Positions 20,102 through 27,594 of a DNA stretch of 64,000 nt are shown in pieces; within the stretch, counting starts at the first letter, position 1, and the number at the start of each line of letters is the position of its first letter. The notes beneath the pieces are model-generated. The model was not told the origin of the DNA, searched no databases, and saw only the letters and a list, made by a program, of their open reading frames with translations. Origin of the DNA: Kangiella sp. TOML190 (GTDB lineage Bacteria; Pseudomonadota; Gammaproteobacteria; Enterobacterales; Kangiellaceae); NCBI RefSeq assembly GCF_023706045.1, contig NZ_BQYL01000001.1:248001-312000 (forward strand). The letters run 5' to 3'. The translations under genes were made by a program, and so were the position numbers.

Positions 20102-21827
20102 GTAGCACGCCCCCCACCGCCAGTGAATTCATTTGATCAGGCGCCACATTCATTAAGTCCAACGCCTTATTAGCGACTTTGGAAAAAACTGGTGCCGAAA
20201 CTGTGCCGCCGTAATAAGAATCGCCCGCGGGTTCATCCACCATCACAACTATCGCCAACTTAGGATCGGTCGCGGGCACTAAACCCGCGAATACGGTTAC
20301 ATACTCGTCACCATAGCCGCCCGTGCGTGCTACTTTTCTTGAGGTTCCGGTTTTACCAGCTACTCGGAAGCCCTCGACTTTAGCGCGGGTTCCAGTACCG
20401 CCAGTGGCGACCACGTTTTCCATCATCCGCACCACATCTTTCGCAATTTTTGGCTTGATAACCTGTTCGCCCTGCTCTAAGCCCGACTGTTTCAAAATGG
20501 TCAAAGGACGTTTAACCCCATCGGCACCTAACACACTGTAGGCTTGTGCCAATTGAATAGCGCTGACTTGGAAGCCATAACCAAAGGAGAAAGTCGCCTT
20601 CTCAATATCTGACCAATTATCGCGTGGACGCATCACGCCTTTGGCTTCGCCTTGAACCCCTAATCCGGTTATTTTCCCGAAGCCTACTTTATGAAAGCTG
20701 TCTAAAAATTCTTGATCAGACAAGGACAAGGCGAGTTTAGAAACTCCCATATTGCTGGATTTTTTGATAATCCCAGCCAGATCTAAAACCCCATAATTTC
20801 GATGGTCTCGGACCGGTCGGCTGTTTAAATACATTCTTCCTGGTGAAGTATCCACCGTCGAATTAGGTTGATACTTACCACTTTCCAAAGCACTGACTAC
20901 CGTCAAAGGTTTAACCGTCGAACCGGGTTCAAATAGATCGCTAATGGCGCGATTTCGCGTCATCGCCGGAAAGCGCGAGTCGGAACGATTAGGATTAAAA
21001 GACGGTTGACTGGCCATGGCCAACACCTCACCAGAATCCACATCGACTACCACAACCGAGCCACCTTTGGCGTTATGGCTTAGCACTGCTTTTTTTAGTT
21101 CTTTATAAGCGATGGATTGAATGCGTGAATCAATGCTTAGCTGCAAATCATTTCCTTGCTCAGCTTCGGCTAACACGCCACGCTCTTCGACCACCCGACG
21201 ATAAAGATCGACCACCACTTTTTCTTTGCCTGGCTGGCCAGTCAGGTAGGAGTCAAAGGCTTTCTCAATACCTTCAATTCCTTTATCATCAACACCAGTA
21301 AAGCCCACCAAATTGGCCGCAACCTCGGCGCTTGGATAATAGCGACGGTATTCAGATTTTAAGTTCACGCCTTTAATCGCTAACCGCTTAACGTATTGGG
21401 CAACGTTCGGATCTAGGTGACGCTCGAGCCATACAAATCGCTTGTTAGCCCGCTCCATCAGCCAAGCATTAATGGCTTTTTCATCTTTATTTAGCGCCGC
21501 GATAAAGGCTTTCCACGATTTAGAGTTCAAGACGCCTTTATTTTCAAGCAAGGTTTTAGGATCGAGCCATATCGACTCAATCGGCACCGAGCGCGCCAAT
21601 TCTTCGCCATTGCGATCTAAAATCAAGCCACGGTGAGATGAAATACCTTTAATCCGAACCGAGCGCGAATCGCCAGCTTTAGCGAGATGGTTCGAATTAA
21701 CCACCTGCAAGTAAGCCGCGCGTCCTACTAAACTGAAAAAACACAAACACACCACCGCGATCATGGTGTAGTAACGCCATGTGCACAATGGTACGGTTTT
21801 CAGCTTGCGGTTACGTGTTTTCTTCAC
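20094..21827 (-). CDS. ftsI: Septal peptidoglycan transpeptidase FtsI (PBP3)
   Basis: 577 residues. One N-terminal membrane span (about 20-40) precedes the class B PBP dimerisation domain and the transpeptidase domain. Catalytic motifs: S303-T-V-K306, S357-S-N359 and K492-T-G-T495. It cross-links septal peptidoglycan with FtsW. It lies between ftsL and murE. Confidence 0.98.
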   Translation of the reverse strand: MKKTRNRKLKTVPLCTWRYYTMIAVVCLCFFSLVGRAAYLQVVNSNHLAKAGDSRSVRIKGISSHRGLILDRNGEELARSVPIESIWLDPKTLLENKGVLNSKSWKAFIAALNKDEKAINAWLMERANKRFVWLERHLDPNVAQYVKRLAIKGVNLKSEYRRYYPSAEVAANLVGFTGVDDKGIEGIEKAFDSYLTGQPGKEKVVVDLYRRVVEERGVLAEAEQGNDLQLSIDSRIQSIAYKELKKAVLSHNAKGGSVVVVDVDSGEVLAMASQPSFNPNRSDSRFPAMTRNRAISDLFEPGSTVKPLTVVSALESGKYQPNSTVDTSPGRMYLNSRPVRDHRNYGVLDLAGIIKKSSNMGVSKLALSLSDQEFLDSFHKVGFGKITGLGVQGEAKGVMRPRDNWSDIEKATFSFGYGFQVSAIQLAQAYSVLGADGVKRPLTILKQSGLEQGEQVIKPKIAKDVVRMMENVVATGGTGTRAKVEGFRVAGKTGTSRKVARTGGYGDEYVTVFAGLVPATDPKLAIVVMVDEPAGDSYYGGTVSAPVFSKVANKALDLMNVAPDQMNSLAVGGVLHD

Positions 21828-21868
21828 GACTCTTAACCAGTCTCTTCAGTTGCGCCTAGCAGCCATTG

Positions 21869-22231
21869 TTACTCTCTAGGCTTTTGTGTTTCTCTCTTAA
21901 TTTCGCTTTCTACGATCACTTCGGATTTTTTATCCAAGTGTTTCATCTTTAATTTTTTTTCTGCAATCGCTTCAATGCGACTGTGCTCAGCTAGTGCACT
22001 TTGTTCCAAACGCAGTTTTTGCCAATTCAAATCCAATAAATTCTGCTCATCTTCTAGCTTTTTATACTCACTAGTAGCTAAGCGGTATTGGTGGGTTTGA
22101 GCCGCTACTAAAATCGCTGAATAAACTACCAAACCACCCAGTAACAACAGACCAAAACGTCGAACAAACAGCGCCACCAAACTGTAGAAAGGCCATAAAC
22201 GGTTGGTTTCTGACGACTTTGCCTTAGCCAT
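21869..22231 (-). CDS. ftsL: Cell division protein FtsL
   Basis: 120 residues. A short basic cytoplasmic tail and one membrane span (about 22-44) precede a leucine-rich coiled coil (KLEDEQNLLDLNWQKLRLEQ). Sequence conservation in FtsL is low, so the call rests on topology, size and position between rsmH and ftsI. It forms the FtsQLB complex. Confidence 0.94.
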   Translation of the reverse strand: MAKAKSSETNRLWPFYSLVALFVRRFGLLLLGGLVVYSAILVAAQTHQYRLATSEYKKLEDEQNLLDLNWQKLRLEQSALAEHSRIEAIAEKKLKMKHLDKKSEVIVESEIKRETQKPRE

Positions 22232-22242
22232 CTATCAGCCCC

Positions 22243-23223
22243 TTAGGCCAGTTTCTCCGCAACCCGCATCACAGCACTGCGAGCACGGTTATTTCGCGCC
22301 AACTCGTCTTCACCAGCTTTGACGAATTTGCCCACTTTCTTCATGCGGCGCTCAATCATGTCTTCCGTGATCGGCAAACCCGCTGGAAAATCTTTGCCTT
22401 GTTCTTGATCACGAATAAACTGTTTAACGATTCTGTCTTCCAAAGAATGAAAACTAATCGCCACCAAGCGGCCACCCGTTTTTAATACTGCCAACGACTG
22501 CTCGAGCACCGCCTTTAAATCATCCAGTTCACTATTGACCGCAATACGAATCGCTTGAAAGCAGCGAGTTGCCGGATGCTTATGTTTTTCCCAACGCGGG
22601 TGCGCTTCGGCGATAATGTTGGCTAATTGCTTGGTGCGGGTGATCGCTTGCTCGCCTCTTTGCTTACAAATAGCGTGGGCAATGCGCTTGGCATAACGTT
22701 CTTCGCCATAAGCTTTAAACACAAACACCATATCTTCTTCTTTGGTGTTCGCTATCCAATCCGCCGCCGTCGATCCTTGGCTAGAATTCATGCGCATATC
22801 CAAAGGGCCATCCTGCATAAAACTAAAACCGCGCTCCGCTTGGTCGAGTTGGGGTGACGAAACGCCGAGGTCCATCAAGACCCCGCTAATTTCGCCAACC
22901 CAACCACGTTCTTTAACCTCTTGTTCTAGTTGAGAAAAACTCTCATGAACGATACTAAAACGAGGGTCTTGCTGCGCCAATTGTTGAGCAACCTTGATGG
23001 CTTGTGGATCCTTATCGAATGCTAATAACTGAGCCGAATCGCTCAACCGAGACAGCAGTTCCTTGCTATGACCACCGCGGCCAAAAGTACAGTCGATAAA
23101 GATACCGTCGATCTTTTGTGGACTCTGCTGTGAGTCTGCGCCTGCTTGCAAAGCGTTACCTTGCACTAAAGCCTCCACTGCTTCGATAAGTAGAACTGCG
23201 TCATGTGGCTGTTGGGTGTTCAT
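22243..23223 (-). CDS. rsmH: 16S rRNA m4C1402 methyltransferase RsmH (MraW)
   Basis: 326 residues. The SAM-binding motif FIDCTFGRGGHS and the family segments MDLGVSSPQLD and RAIRIAVNSEL-like (QAIRIAVNSELDDL) are present. RsmH N4-methylates C1402 in the 30S P site, working with RsmI, which is also in this window. It is the second gene of the mraZ operon, 3 bp after mraZ. Confidence 0.98.
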   Translation of the reverse strand: MNTQQPHDAVLLIEAVEALVQGNALQAGADSQQSPQKIDGIFIDCTFGRGGHSKELLSRLSDSAQLLAFDKDPQAIKVAQQLAQQDPRFSIVHESFSQLEQEVKERGWVGEISGVLMDLGVSSPQLDQAERGFSFMQDGPLDMRMNSSQGSTAADWIANTKEEDMVFVFKAYGEERYAKRIAHAICKQRGEQAITRTKQLANIIAEAHPRWEKHKHPATRCFQAIRIAVNSELDDLKAVLEQSLAVLKTGGRLVAISFHSLEDRIVKQFIRDQEQGKDFPAGLPITEDMIERRMKKVGKFVKAGEDELARNNRARSAVMRVAEKLA

Positions 23224-23226
23224 CGC

Positions 23227-23682
23227 CTAAAAGCTCAACTCCGGCAACGCATCTGCATCCAATGGCATATCGGCCATCGCCGCCACATCGTCATTAATCT
23301 TGTTATGCCAGTTGTCTTCATTCCAGATCTGGAAGGTTTTTCCTTGACCGGCCAACATCAACTGCTTCTCCAATTGCGCATGCTCGCGCAGCACCGGCGG
23401 CAATAAAATACGACCATTACCGTCAATCTCATGCTCCGAGGCATGACCCAACAGCATCCGCTTAACACGGCGCTGATTCGGATCCGTATTGGAAAAGCTT
23501 TCTAATTTCGCTTCCAGCTGCTCCCAGTGTGGTAACGGGAACAATAAAAGGCAGGGATCGAATAAATCGATGGTCACTACAATTTGATTAGCGCAGGCAT
23601 CATGGAAGCGCTGACGGTACTTCGCAGGGATCGCGATCCGTCCTTTTGCATCCATATTGATGGCATTTGCGCCTCGAAACAT
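23227..23682 (-). CDS. mraZ: Transcriptional regulator MraZ
   Basis: 151 residues with two AbrB-like swapped-hairpin repeats: MDAKGRIAIPAKYR at the N-terminus and IDGNGRILLPPVLR in the second half. MraZ is known to bind tandem TGGG-type repeats upstream of its own operon. It heads the leftward dcw cluster, and matching repeats are at 23784-23823. Confidence 0.97.
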   Translation of the reverse strand: MFRGANAINMDAKGRIAIPAKYRQRFHDACANQIVVTIDLFDPCLLLFPLPHWEQLEAKLESFSNTDPNQRRVKRMLLGHASEHEIDGNGRILLPPVLREHAQLEKQLMLAGQGKTFQIWNEDNWHNKINDDVAAMADMPLDADALPELSF

Positions 23683-23783
23683 TATAATAACCTATTGTTT
23701 TAGTTAACTATTTTTAAGAAAGAGTCATGGAAATCGAGATTTTTTAACGCCATTACTGTTTGTTTATTGAGCGATTATTTACT

Positions 23784-23823
23784 TCGATCCACTTTACGAC
23801 ACTTTTTCCCACTTCTCGCCACT
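23784..23823 (-). promoter_or_regulatory. MraZ operator: four GTGG-type boxes at 10-bp period
   Basis: Read on the minus strand, AGTGG-type boxes recur every 10 bp: AGTGGC, AGTGGG, AGTGTC and AGTGGA, lying at 23819-23823, 23809-23813, 23799-23803 and 23789-23793. E. coli MraZ binds three TGGG-type repeats separated by 5 bp, i.e. the same 10-bp period. The third box is degenerate. The array starts inside the -10 element and covers the expected start site, which fits autorepression. Confidence 0.8.
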
Positions 23824-23849
23824 ATAGGAGTTTGGACATGGTTTTGCAA
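23821..23849 (-). promoter_or_regulatory. Sigma70 promoter of the mraZ/dcw operon
   Basis: Minus strand TTGCAA (-35, 4/6) at 23844-23849 and TATAGT (-10, 5/6) at 23821-23826 with a 17-bp spacer. The predicted start is near 23814, leaving a leader of about 130 nt before mraZ. Confidence 0.7.
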
Positions 23850-24142
23850 GTAAAAACGGCCTGAAAAATGTGAGAAATGTCTTTATTTTCCAAAGACTTA
23901 GCAATAGTTAGTTTGCGCTTACAAACACATAAAAATAAAACTGTTATTTTTCAGAAAATTAGGAAGATAAGTTAGAAATCACTTTAAGTTGTTAGAGGTT
24001 AAAGAGAAATTTGAAGGCTTTTATATCAGGTTAGAGAATTTTAGTCTTGGGGAAACGACTGCGCTTACTATAAAAAAGCGATATACGCAGCGATTCAATC
24101 AATCACAATTCTACATTAAATAACGATGCTTACATTAAACAA
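23850..24142. other. AT-rich gap between the mraZ promoter and the rnpB repeats
   Basis: About 290 bp with no convincing gene, RNA or further repeat copy. Confidence 0.5.
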
Positions 24143-24568
24143 GGAGCGCAGGTCGATAAGCTGCTGATCTGCATAAAAGCGTCGAGGGCAGTCATTCAGA
24201 CGAATGCTTAAACAAAACTAACTTATTGATTTATATTAAAATAAAAAATGAAGCTGGCCGATAAGCCGCTGATCTGCATAAAAAGCATCGTGGGCAGTCA
24301 TTCAGACGAATGCTTAAACAAAACTAAATTATTGATTTATATTAAAATAAAAAAAGAAGCTGGCCGATAAGCCGCTGATCTGCATAAAAAGCATCGTGGA
24401 CAGTCATTCAGACGAATGCTTAAACAAAACTAACTTATTGATTTATATTAAAATAAAAAATGAAGCTGGCCGATAAGCCGCTGATCTGCATAAAAAGCAT
24501 CGTGGACAGTCATTCAGACGAATGCTTAAACAAAACTAACTTATTGATTTATATTAAAATAAAAAGAA
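24143..24568 (-). repeat. Tandem array of about 106-bp repeats derived from the rnpB 3' end
   Basis: Units begin at 24250, 24356 and 24462 (nearly identical, 106-107 bp), with a degenerate fourth at about 24143-24249. In the rnpB direction the array directly follows rnpB. Each unit repeats the last bases of rnpB (GGCTTATCGGCCAGCTTC) and its GAATGACTGTCCACGA segment, joined by an AT-rich linker. The rnpB part that forms the P4 3' strand is replaced by unrelated sequence. Each unit ends in a short hairpin (AGCGGC-loop-GCC-A-GCT) followed by T-rich sequence, a terminator-like arrangement. There are no unique spacers, so this is not CRISPR. Confidence 0.9.
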
Positions 24569-24941
24569 GAAGCTGGCCGATAAGCCGGATTCTGTCGTGG
24601 ACAGTCATTCGTCTAGGCCATCAATCGCTCGATGACTCCAGCAACCTACCCGGTTCCAACGCGAGCCACGCCCAACGGAACCCTATTTGGTCTTGCTTCG
24701 GGTGGAGTTTACCTCGCCATCTACTGTTACCAGCAATGCGGTGCGCTCTTACCGCACCATTTCAACCTTACCTGTGAACTTAGCGAACTAAGAACCATCG
24801 GCGGTATCTTTTCTGCTGCACTGGTCGTCGGCTTGCGCCGCCCAGGCGTTACCTGGCACCCTGCTCTGTGAAGTCCGGACTTTCCTCTCCCGCTTTGTTT
24901 TTACCAGAAAAACGATCGGCAGCGACTGTCTGGCCAGCTTC
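24569..24941 (-). ncRNA. rnpB: RNase P catalytic RNA (M1 RNA), bacterial type A
   Basis: 373 nt, close to E. coli M1 RNA (377). Read leftward it begins GAAGCTGGCCAGACAGTCGC and contains the universal GAGGAAAGTCCGGAC core, AGGGTGCCAGGTAACGCCTG, GGTAAACTCCACCCGAAGCA and AATGACTGTCCACGACAGAA, and ends CGGCTTATCGGCCAGCTTC. The 5' and 3' ends pair to form P1. It matures the 5' ends of tRNAs together with RnpA. It lies between mraZ and rsmI, as in Pseudomonas. Confidence 0.97.
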
Positions 24942-25008
24942 TTGGCGCAAGTTTCAAGAAAAAGCAGGCAAAAGGCAAGCCTTTATTAAGATCATGCATG
25001 CAAAAACG

Positions 25009-25036
25009 AAAAAAGCTCCTAATTTAGGAGCTTTTT
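25009..25036 (-). terminator. Rho-independent terminator upstream of rnpB
   Basis: AAAAGCTCC / GGAGCTTTT stem with an AT loop, extended by TAA/TTA pairs, followed by a T run on the minus strand. It lies 19 bp past the stop of the leftward gene at 25055-25423 and insulates rnpB from it. Confidence 0.88.
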
Positions 25037-25054
25037 ATCAATTAAAGACTTAAG

Positions 25055-25423
25055 TTATCGCTTGTTTGCGAACATATCAATAACGTTAGTATCCTTTTCG
25101 GCAAGCTGCTCGTTCGGAAGATCTTGGGCAACTTCGGTTTTGTAGTAAGAACGATTACGGTGAACGTGCTGCTCTAACTTTTCAACCCACTGTAAGGCAT
25201 GGTTCATCTTATGATCGTCAGAATAACGTCCGCTTAACGCTTCTGCATATTCCAAGATCAGTTGTTTTGCTTCTTCTTCCGCTGGAACAGGGGTTTCCAG
25301 AGCGGATGCTATGGTGTAGTGATTATCGTTATTCTTGGCAAACTTGTAGCCCTTTGTGAATACAAAGACGCTAGCCCCCATTATCGCTAGAGGAATAACA
25401 ATCAATAGTAAATCAGTCATCAT
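25055..25423 (-). CDS. Small single-span membrane protein, unknown
   Basis: 122 residues and not recognised. An N-terminal membrane span (about 4-24) is followed by a polar, probably cytoplasmic, region rich in E, K, H and Q. The second half looks helical (about 50-95) and contains HALQWVEKLEQHVHRNRSYY. The tail ends in VIDMFANKR. It has its own terminator and sits 31 bp after another membrane protein gene on the same strand, so the two may be cotranscribed. Confidence 0.7.
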   Translation of the reverse strand: MMTDLLLIVIPLAIMGASVFVFTKGYKFAKNNDNHYTIASALETPVPAEEEAKQLILEYAEALSGRYSDDHKMNHALQWVEKLEQHVHRNRSYYKTEVAQDLPNEQLAEKDTNVIDMFANKR

Positions 25424-25454
25424 TTATTGTGTTTTATAAAAATTTCGTTAACTT

Positions 25455-25937
25455 TCAATGCTTAGCCGAAAATCGACCTTTAACGTACTTTACCAGAAGT
25501 AATGCGAGAGGTGCAAATAAATAAGCAGAAATAAGCCAGCTAAGAGTAGGTATACCTATAGAGTATAATTTTTTTAGATAATCAGTATCCAGTATATTTC
25601 TTTCATAATGCCTAGATAACTCTAGGATTATAGAAACTATCGCTAATATACATACAGGTATCGTGACTTTTTGGATGTTAGGGTGCTTTTTTGTAACAAT
25701 CAATATCATTGCTACGAATACAAGGTTCATAAATGCCCAAGTCACATACCAATAATATTTAGCATTTTCAAGGGCATAGAGCGGGTTAAACAGTAACTTA
25801 TTAACCACTGATATTAGAATGAGTACCGCAATCAGTTTATACATACCTTCGGCTTTTAAGAAGAAATAAGCCAAAAACATAGCCAAATTAAACAAAAACC
25901 CGAATTGTTGCAACAGCTCGGCAACTTCTAAAAGCAT
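25455..25937 (-). CDS. Multi-span membrane protein, unknown
   Basis: 160 residues and not recognised. About five hydrophobic segments are visible (near 10-28, 33-50, 62-82, 92-108 and 130-150), with short charged loops and a basic C-terminus (KGRFSAKH). Codon use is more AT-rich than in the housekeeping neighbours, with several ATA codons, which may indicate acquisition from elsewhere. It is leftward, upstream of the small membrane protein gene at 25055-25423. Confidence 0.7.
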   Translation of the reverse strand: MLLEVAELLQQFGFLFNLAMFLAYFFLKAEGMYKLIAVLILISVVNKLLFNPLYALENAKYYWYVTWAFMNLVFVAMILIVTKKHPNIQKVTIPVCILAIVSIILELSRHYERNILDTDYLKKLYSIGIPTLSWLISAYLFAPLALLLVKYVKGRFSAKH

Positions 25938-26045
25938 TTGGTTTTACACGGCAGTTGAATTTAAGTATTTATTCTAACAATAAATGTTATTTCTAGTATT
26001 TTTTATTTATAAAAATATTTTATCCCTGTCTGACTACACAGTACT

Positions 26046-26423
26046 TCAAACATAAAGCGCAGGCTCAACTCCACCACCACCGTTGCTACCGTTACCACTG
26101 CCTACCGATAAAGCCAATGGCTCAACTCCACCGCCGCCGTTGCTACCGTTGCCACTGCCTACCGATAAAGCCAATGGCTCAACTCCACCGCCGCCGTTGC
26201 TACCGTTGCCACTGCCTACCGATAAAGCCAATGGCTCAACTCCACCGCCGCCGTTGCTACCGTTGCCACTGCCTACCGATAAAGCCAATGGCTCAACTCC
26301 ACCGCCGCCGTTGCTACCGTTACCACTGCCTACCGATAATCCATTATCCATTTGTGCGGCAAGTCCTGTATTTGCTGCTAAACCTAGAGTACATGTAAAT
26401 AAAAAAACGGATAAAGATTTCAC
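26046..26423 (-). CDS. Exported glycine-rich repeat protein, unknown
   Basis: 125 residues. A signal peptide (MKSLSVFLFTCTLGLAANTG, cleavage likely after LAA near residue 23) precedes five 19-residue repeats of the form SVGSGNGSN-GGGG-VEPLAL. The last ends VEPALYV. There is no cysteine in the mature part and almost no charge apart from one glutamate per repeat. At DNA level it is a 57-bp tandem repeat. A GAAGGTG ribosome site precedes the ATG. Function is unknown; a surface or matrix peptide is possible but unsupported. No processing or export gene is adjacent. Confidence 0.75.
   Translation of the reverse strand: MKSLSVFLFTCTLGLAANTGLAAQMDNGLSVGSGNGSNGGGGVEPLALSVGSGNGSNGGGGVEPLALSVGSGNGSNGGGGVEPLALSVGSGNGSNGGGGVEPLALSVGSGNGSNGGGGVEPALYV
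26062..26337. repeat. 57-bp coding tandem repeat, five copies
   Basis: Units begin at 26062, 26119, 26176, 26233 and 26290. The middle copies are essentially identical and the outer ones differ at a few third positions, which suggests recent copy-number change by slippage or recombination. The period is a multiple of three and keeps the reading frame. Confidence 0.92.
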
Positions 26424-26569
26424 CTTCTTAGCTCCTAATTATTAGTTATTGATTAATAAATTTAATAAGTAGGAGTACGATAACATAGATGCGTCAGATC
26501 AAATGTTAACCAGTCGACTTTTTTCGATCTAAGCTATTGATTTTTAAGGAAGTATGTGCATTAGTAGGA

Positions 26570-27433
26570 CTAATCTTTTGCTTGTAACGCCAGCGCTTGG
26601 TTGTAGATCTGCTGCTTCTTTTCTCCAGTTAGCTTGGCAACTAGCTTTGCAGCCTTATTAGGTGCTAGCTCACTCAATAAAACCGATAGTAAGCGCTCGC
26701 TATCATATTCTTTTTTTGTGACAATATCTGTCAATCCTTCGACTAGGATCACAAATTCACCTTTTTGTTGATTATGATCGTCAACTAATTTTACATTTAA
26801 ATTTTCTAATGTGTCGCTCAAAATTGTTTCAAAAGTTTTCGTCAACTCTCGGGCAATTACCACTTTACGGTTACCTAAAACCTCTTGCGCATCCTGCAAA
26901 GAAGCAGCGATACGGTGGGACGATTCATAAAAAACTAGAGTTTCTGCGTTATGTTTAAGCGATTCAAATTTTTTCTTTCGGCCGCTCGATTTTGCTGGCA
27001 AAAAGCCCCAAAAACTAAAACTGTCAGTGGGCAAACCCGCCACCGATAAGGCGGTGATAATAGCGCTAGGCCCTGGAATGGGGCTGATGTTACAATTTTT
27101 GCTTCGAAGTTCGCGTATGAGTTTATAGCCAGGATCGCTAATTAGTGGTGTTCCGGCATCGGAAATCAAGGCTATATCTTGGCCTTGCATTAATTTTTCT
27201 TGAATCAATTCGACCCGCGCCACTTCATTATGCTCATGAACCGAAATCATAGGGGTGCTTATGGAATAATGCTGACACAGTCTTTGGCTATGGCGAGTGT
27301 CTTCAGCAGCAATCAGTGCTACTTGCTTTAGGGTACGAATGGCTCTTGCACTAATATCTTCGATATTACCAATAGGGGTGGCCACCACGTATAAGGTGCC
27401 GCTCGCTGCTTGGCTTTGCTGAACAGTGCTCAT
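26570..27433 (-). CDS. rsmI: 16S rRNA 2'-O-ribose C1402 methyltransferase RsmI
   Basis: 287 residues of the tetrapyrrole-methylase fold: N-terminal LYVVATPIGNIEDIS, AEDTRHSQRL, SDAGTPLISDPGYKL and PGPSAIITALSVAGLP. It methylates the ribose of C1402, the nucleotide whose base is modified by RsmH. It is divergent from lpoA with a 161-bp shared upstream region, the conserved gammaproteobacterial arrangement. Confidence 0.98.
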   Translation of the reverse strand: MSTVQQSQAASGTLYVVATPIGNIEDISARAIRTLKQVALIAAEDTRHSQRLCQHYSISTPMISVHEHNEVARVELIQEKLMQGQDIALISDAGTPLISDPGYKLIRELRSKNCNISPIPGPSAIITALSVAGLPTDSFSFWGFLPAKSSGRKKKFESLKHNAETLVFYESSHRIAASLQDAQEVLGNRKVVIARELTKTFETILSDTLENLNVKLVDDHNQQKGEFVILVEGLTDIVTKKEYDSERLLSVLLSELAPNKAAKLVAKLTGEKKQQIYNQALALQAKD

Positions 27434-27491
27434 TTTATCTCCCTAAAGATAATGGTAAGTGTGACGCTTTGTTAAAATTGCCATTTCACTT

Positions 27492-27521
27492 TTGCGTCGG
27501 GCTAGTGTTTACGCATAGAAT
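27492..27521 (+). promoter_or_regulatory. Candidate lpoA promoter with overlapping palindrome
   Basis: TTGCGT (27492-27497) and TAGAAT (27516-27521) with an 18-bp spacer. A perfect 15-bp palindrome (GAATAGT-C-ACTATTC, 27518-27532) overlaps the -10 and the expected start site and could be an operator. Inferred only. Confidence 0.4.
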
Positions 27522-27594
27522 AGTCACTATTCGGGCAACTTGTGGCTAACGCTTTAATTTATCAGTTATTTTTAACTGGCTTGAGCATGGAATT

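Noticed and set aside
24143-24568. Possible CRISPR array
   Set aside because: The units are contiguous 106-bp copies without unique spacers, match the rnpB 3' end, and have no cas genes nearby.
24460-25053. Open frames on the plus strand over rnpB
   Set aside because: They are antisense to a clear RNase P RNA and have no protein-like composition.
26083-26445. Proline-rich repeat frames opposite the Gly-rich gene
   Set aside because: They arise from the 57-bp repeat on the other strand; only the minus-strand frame has a signal peptide and ribosome site.
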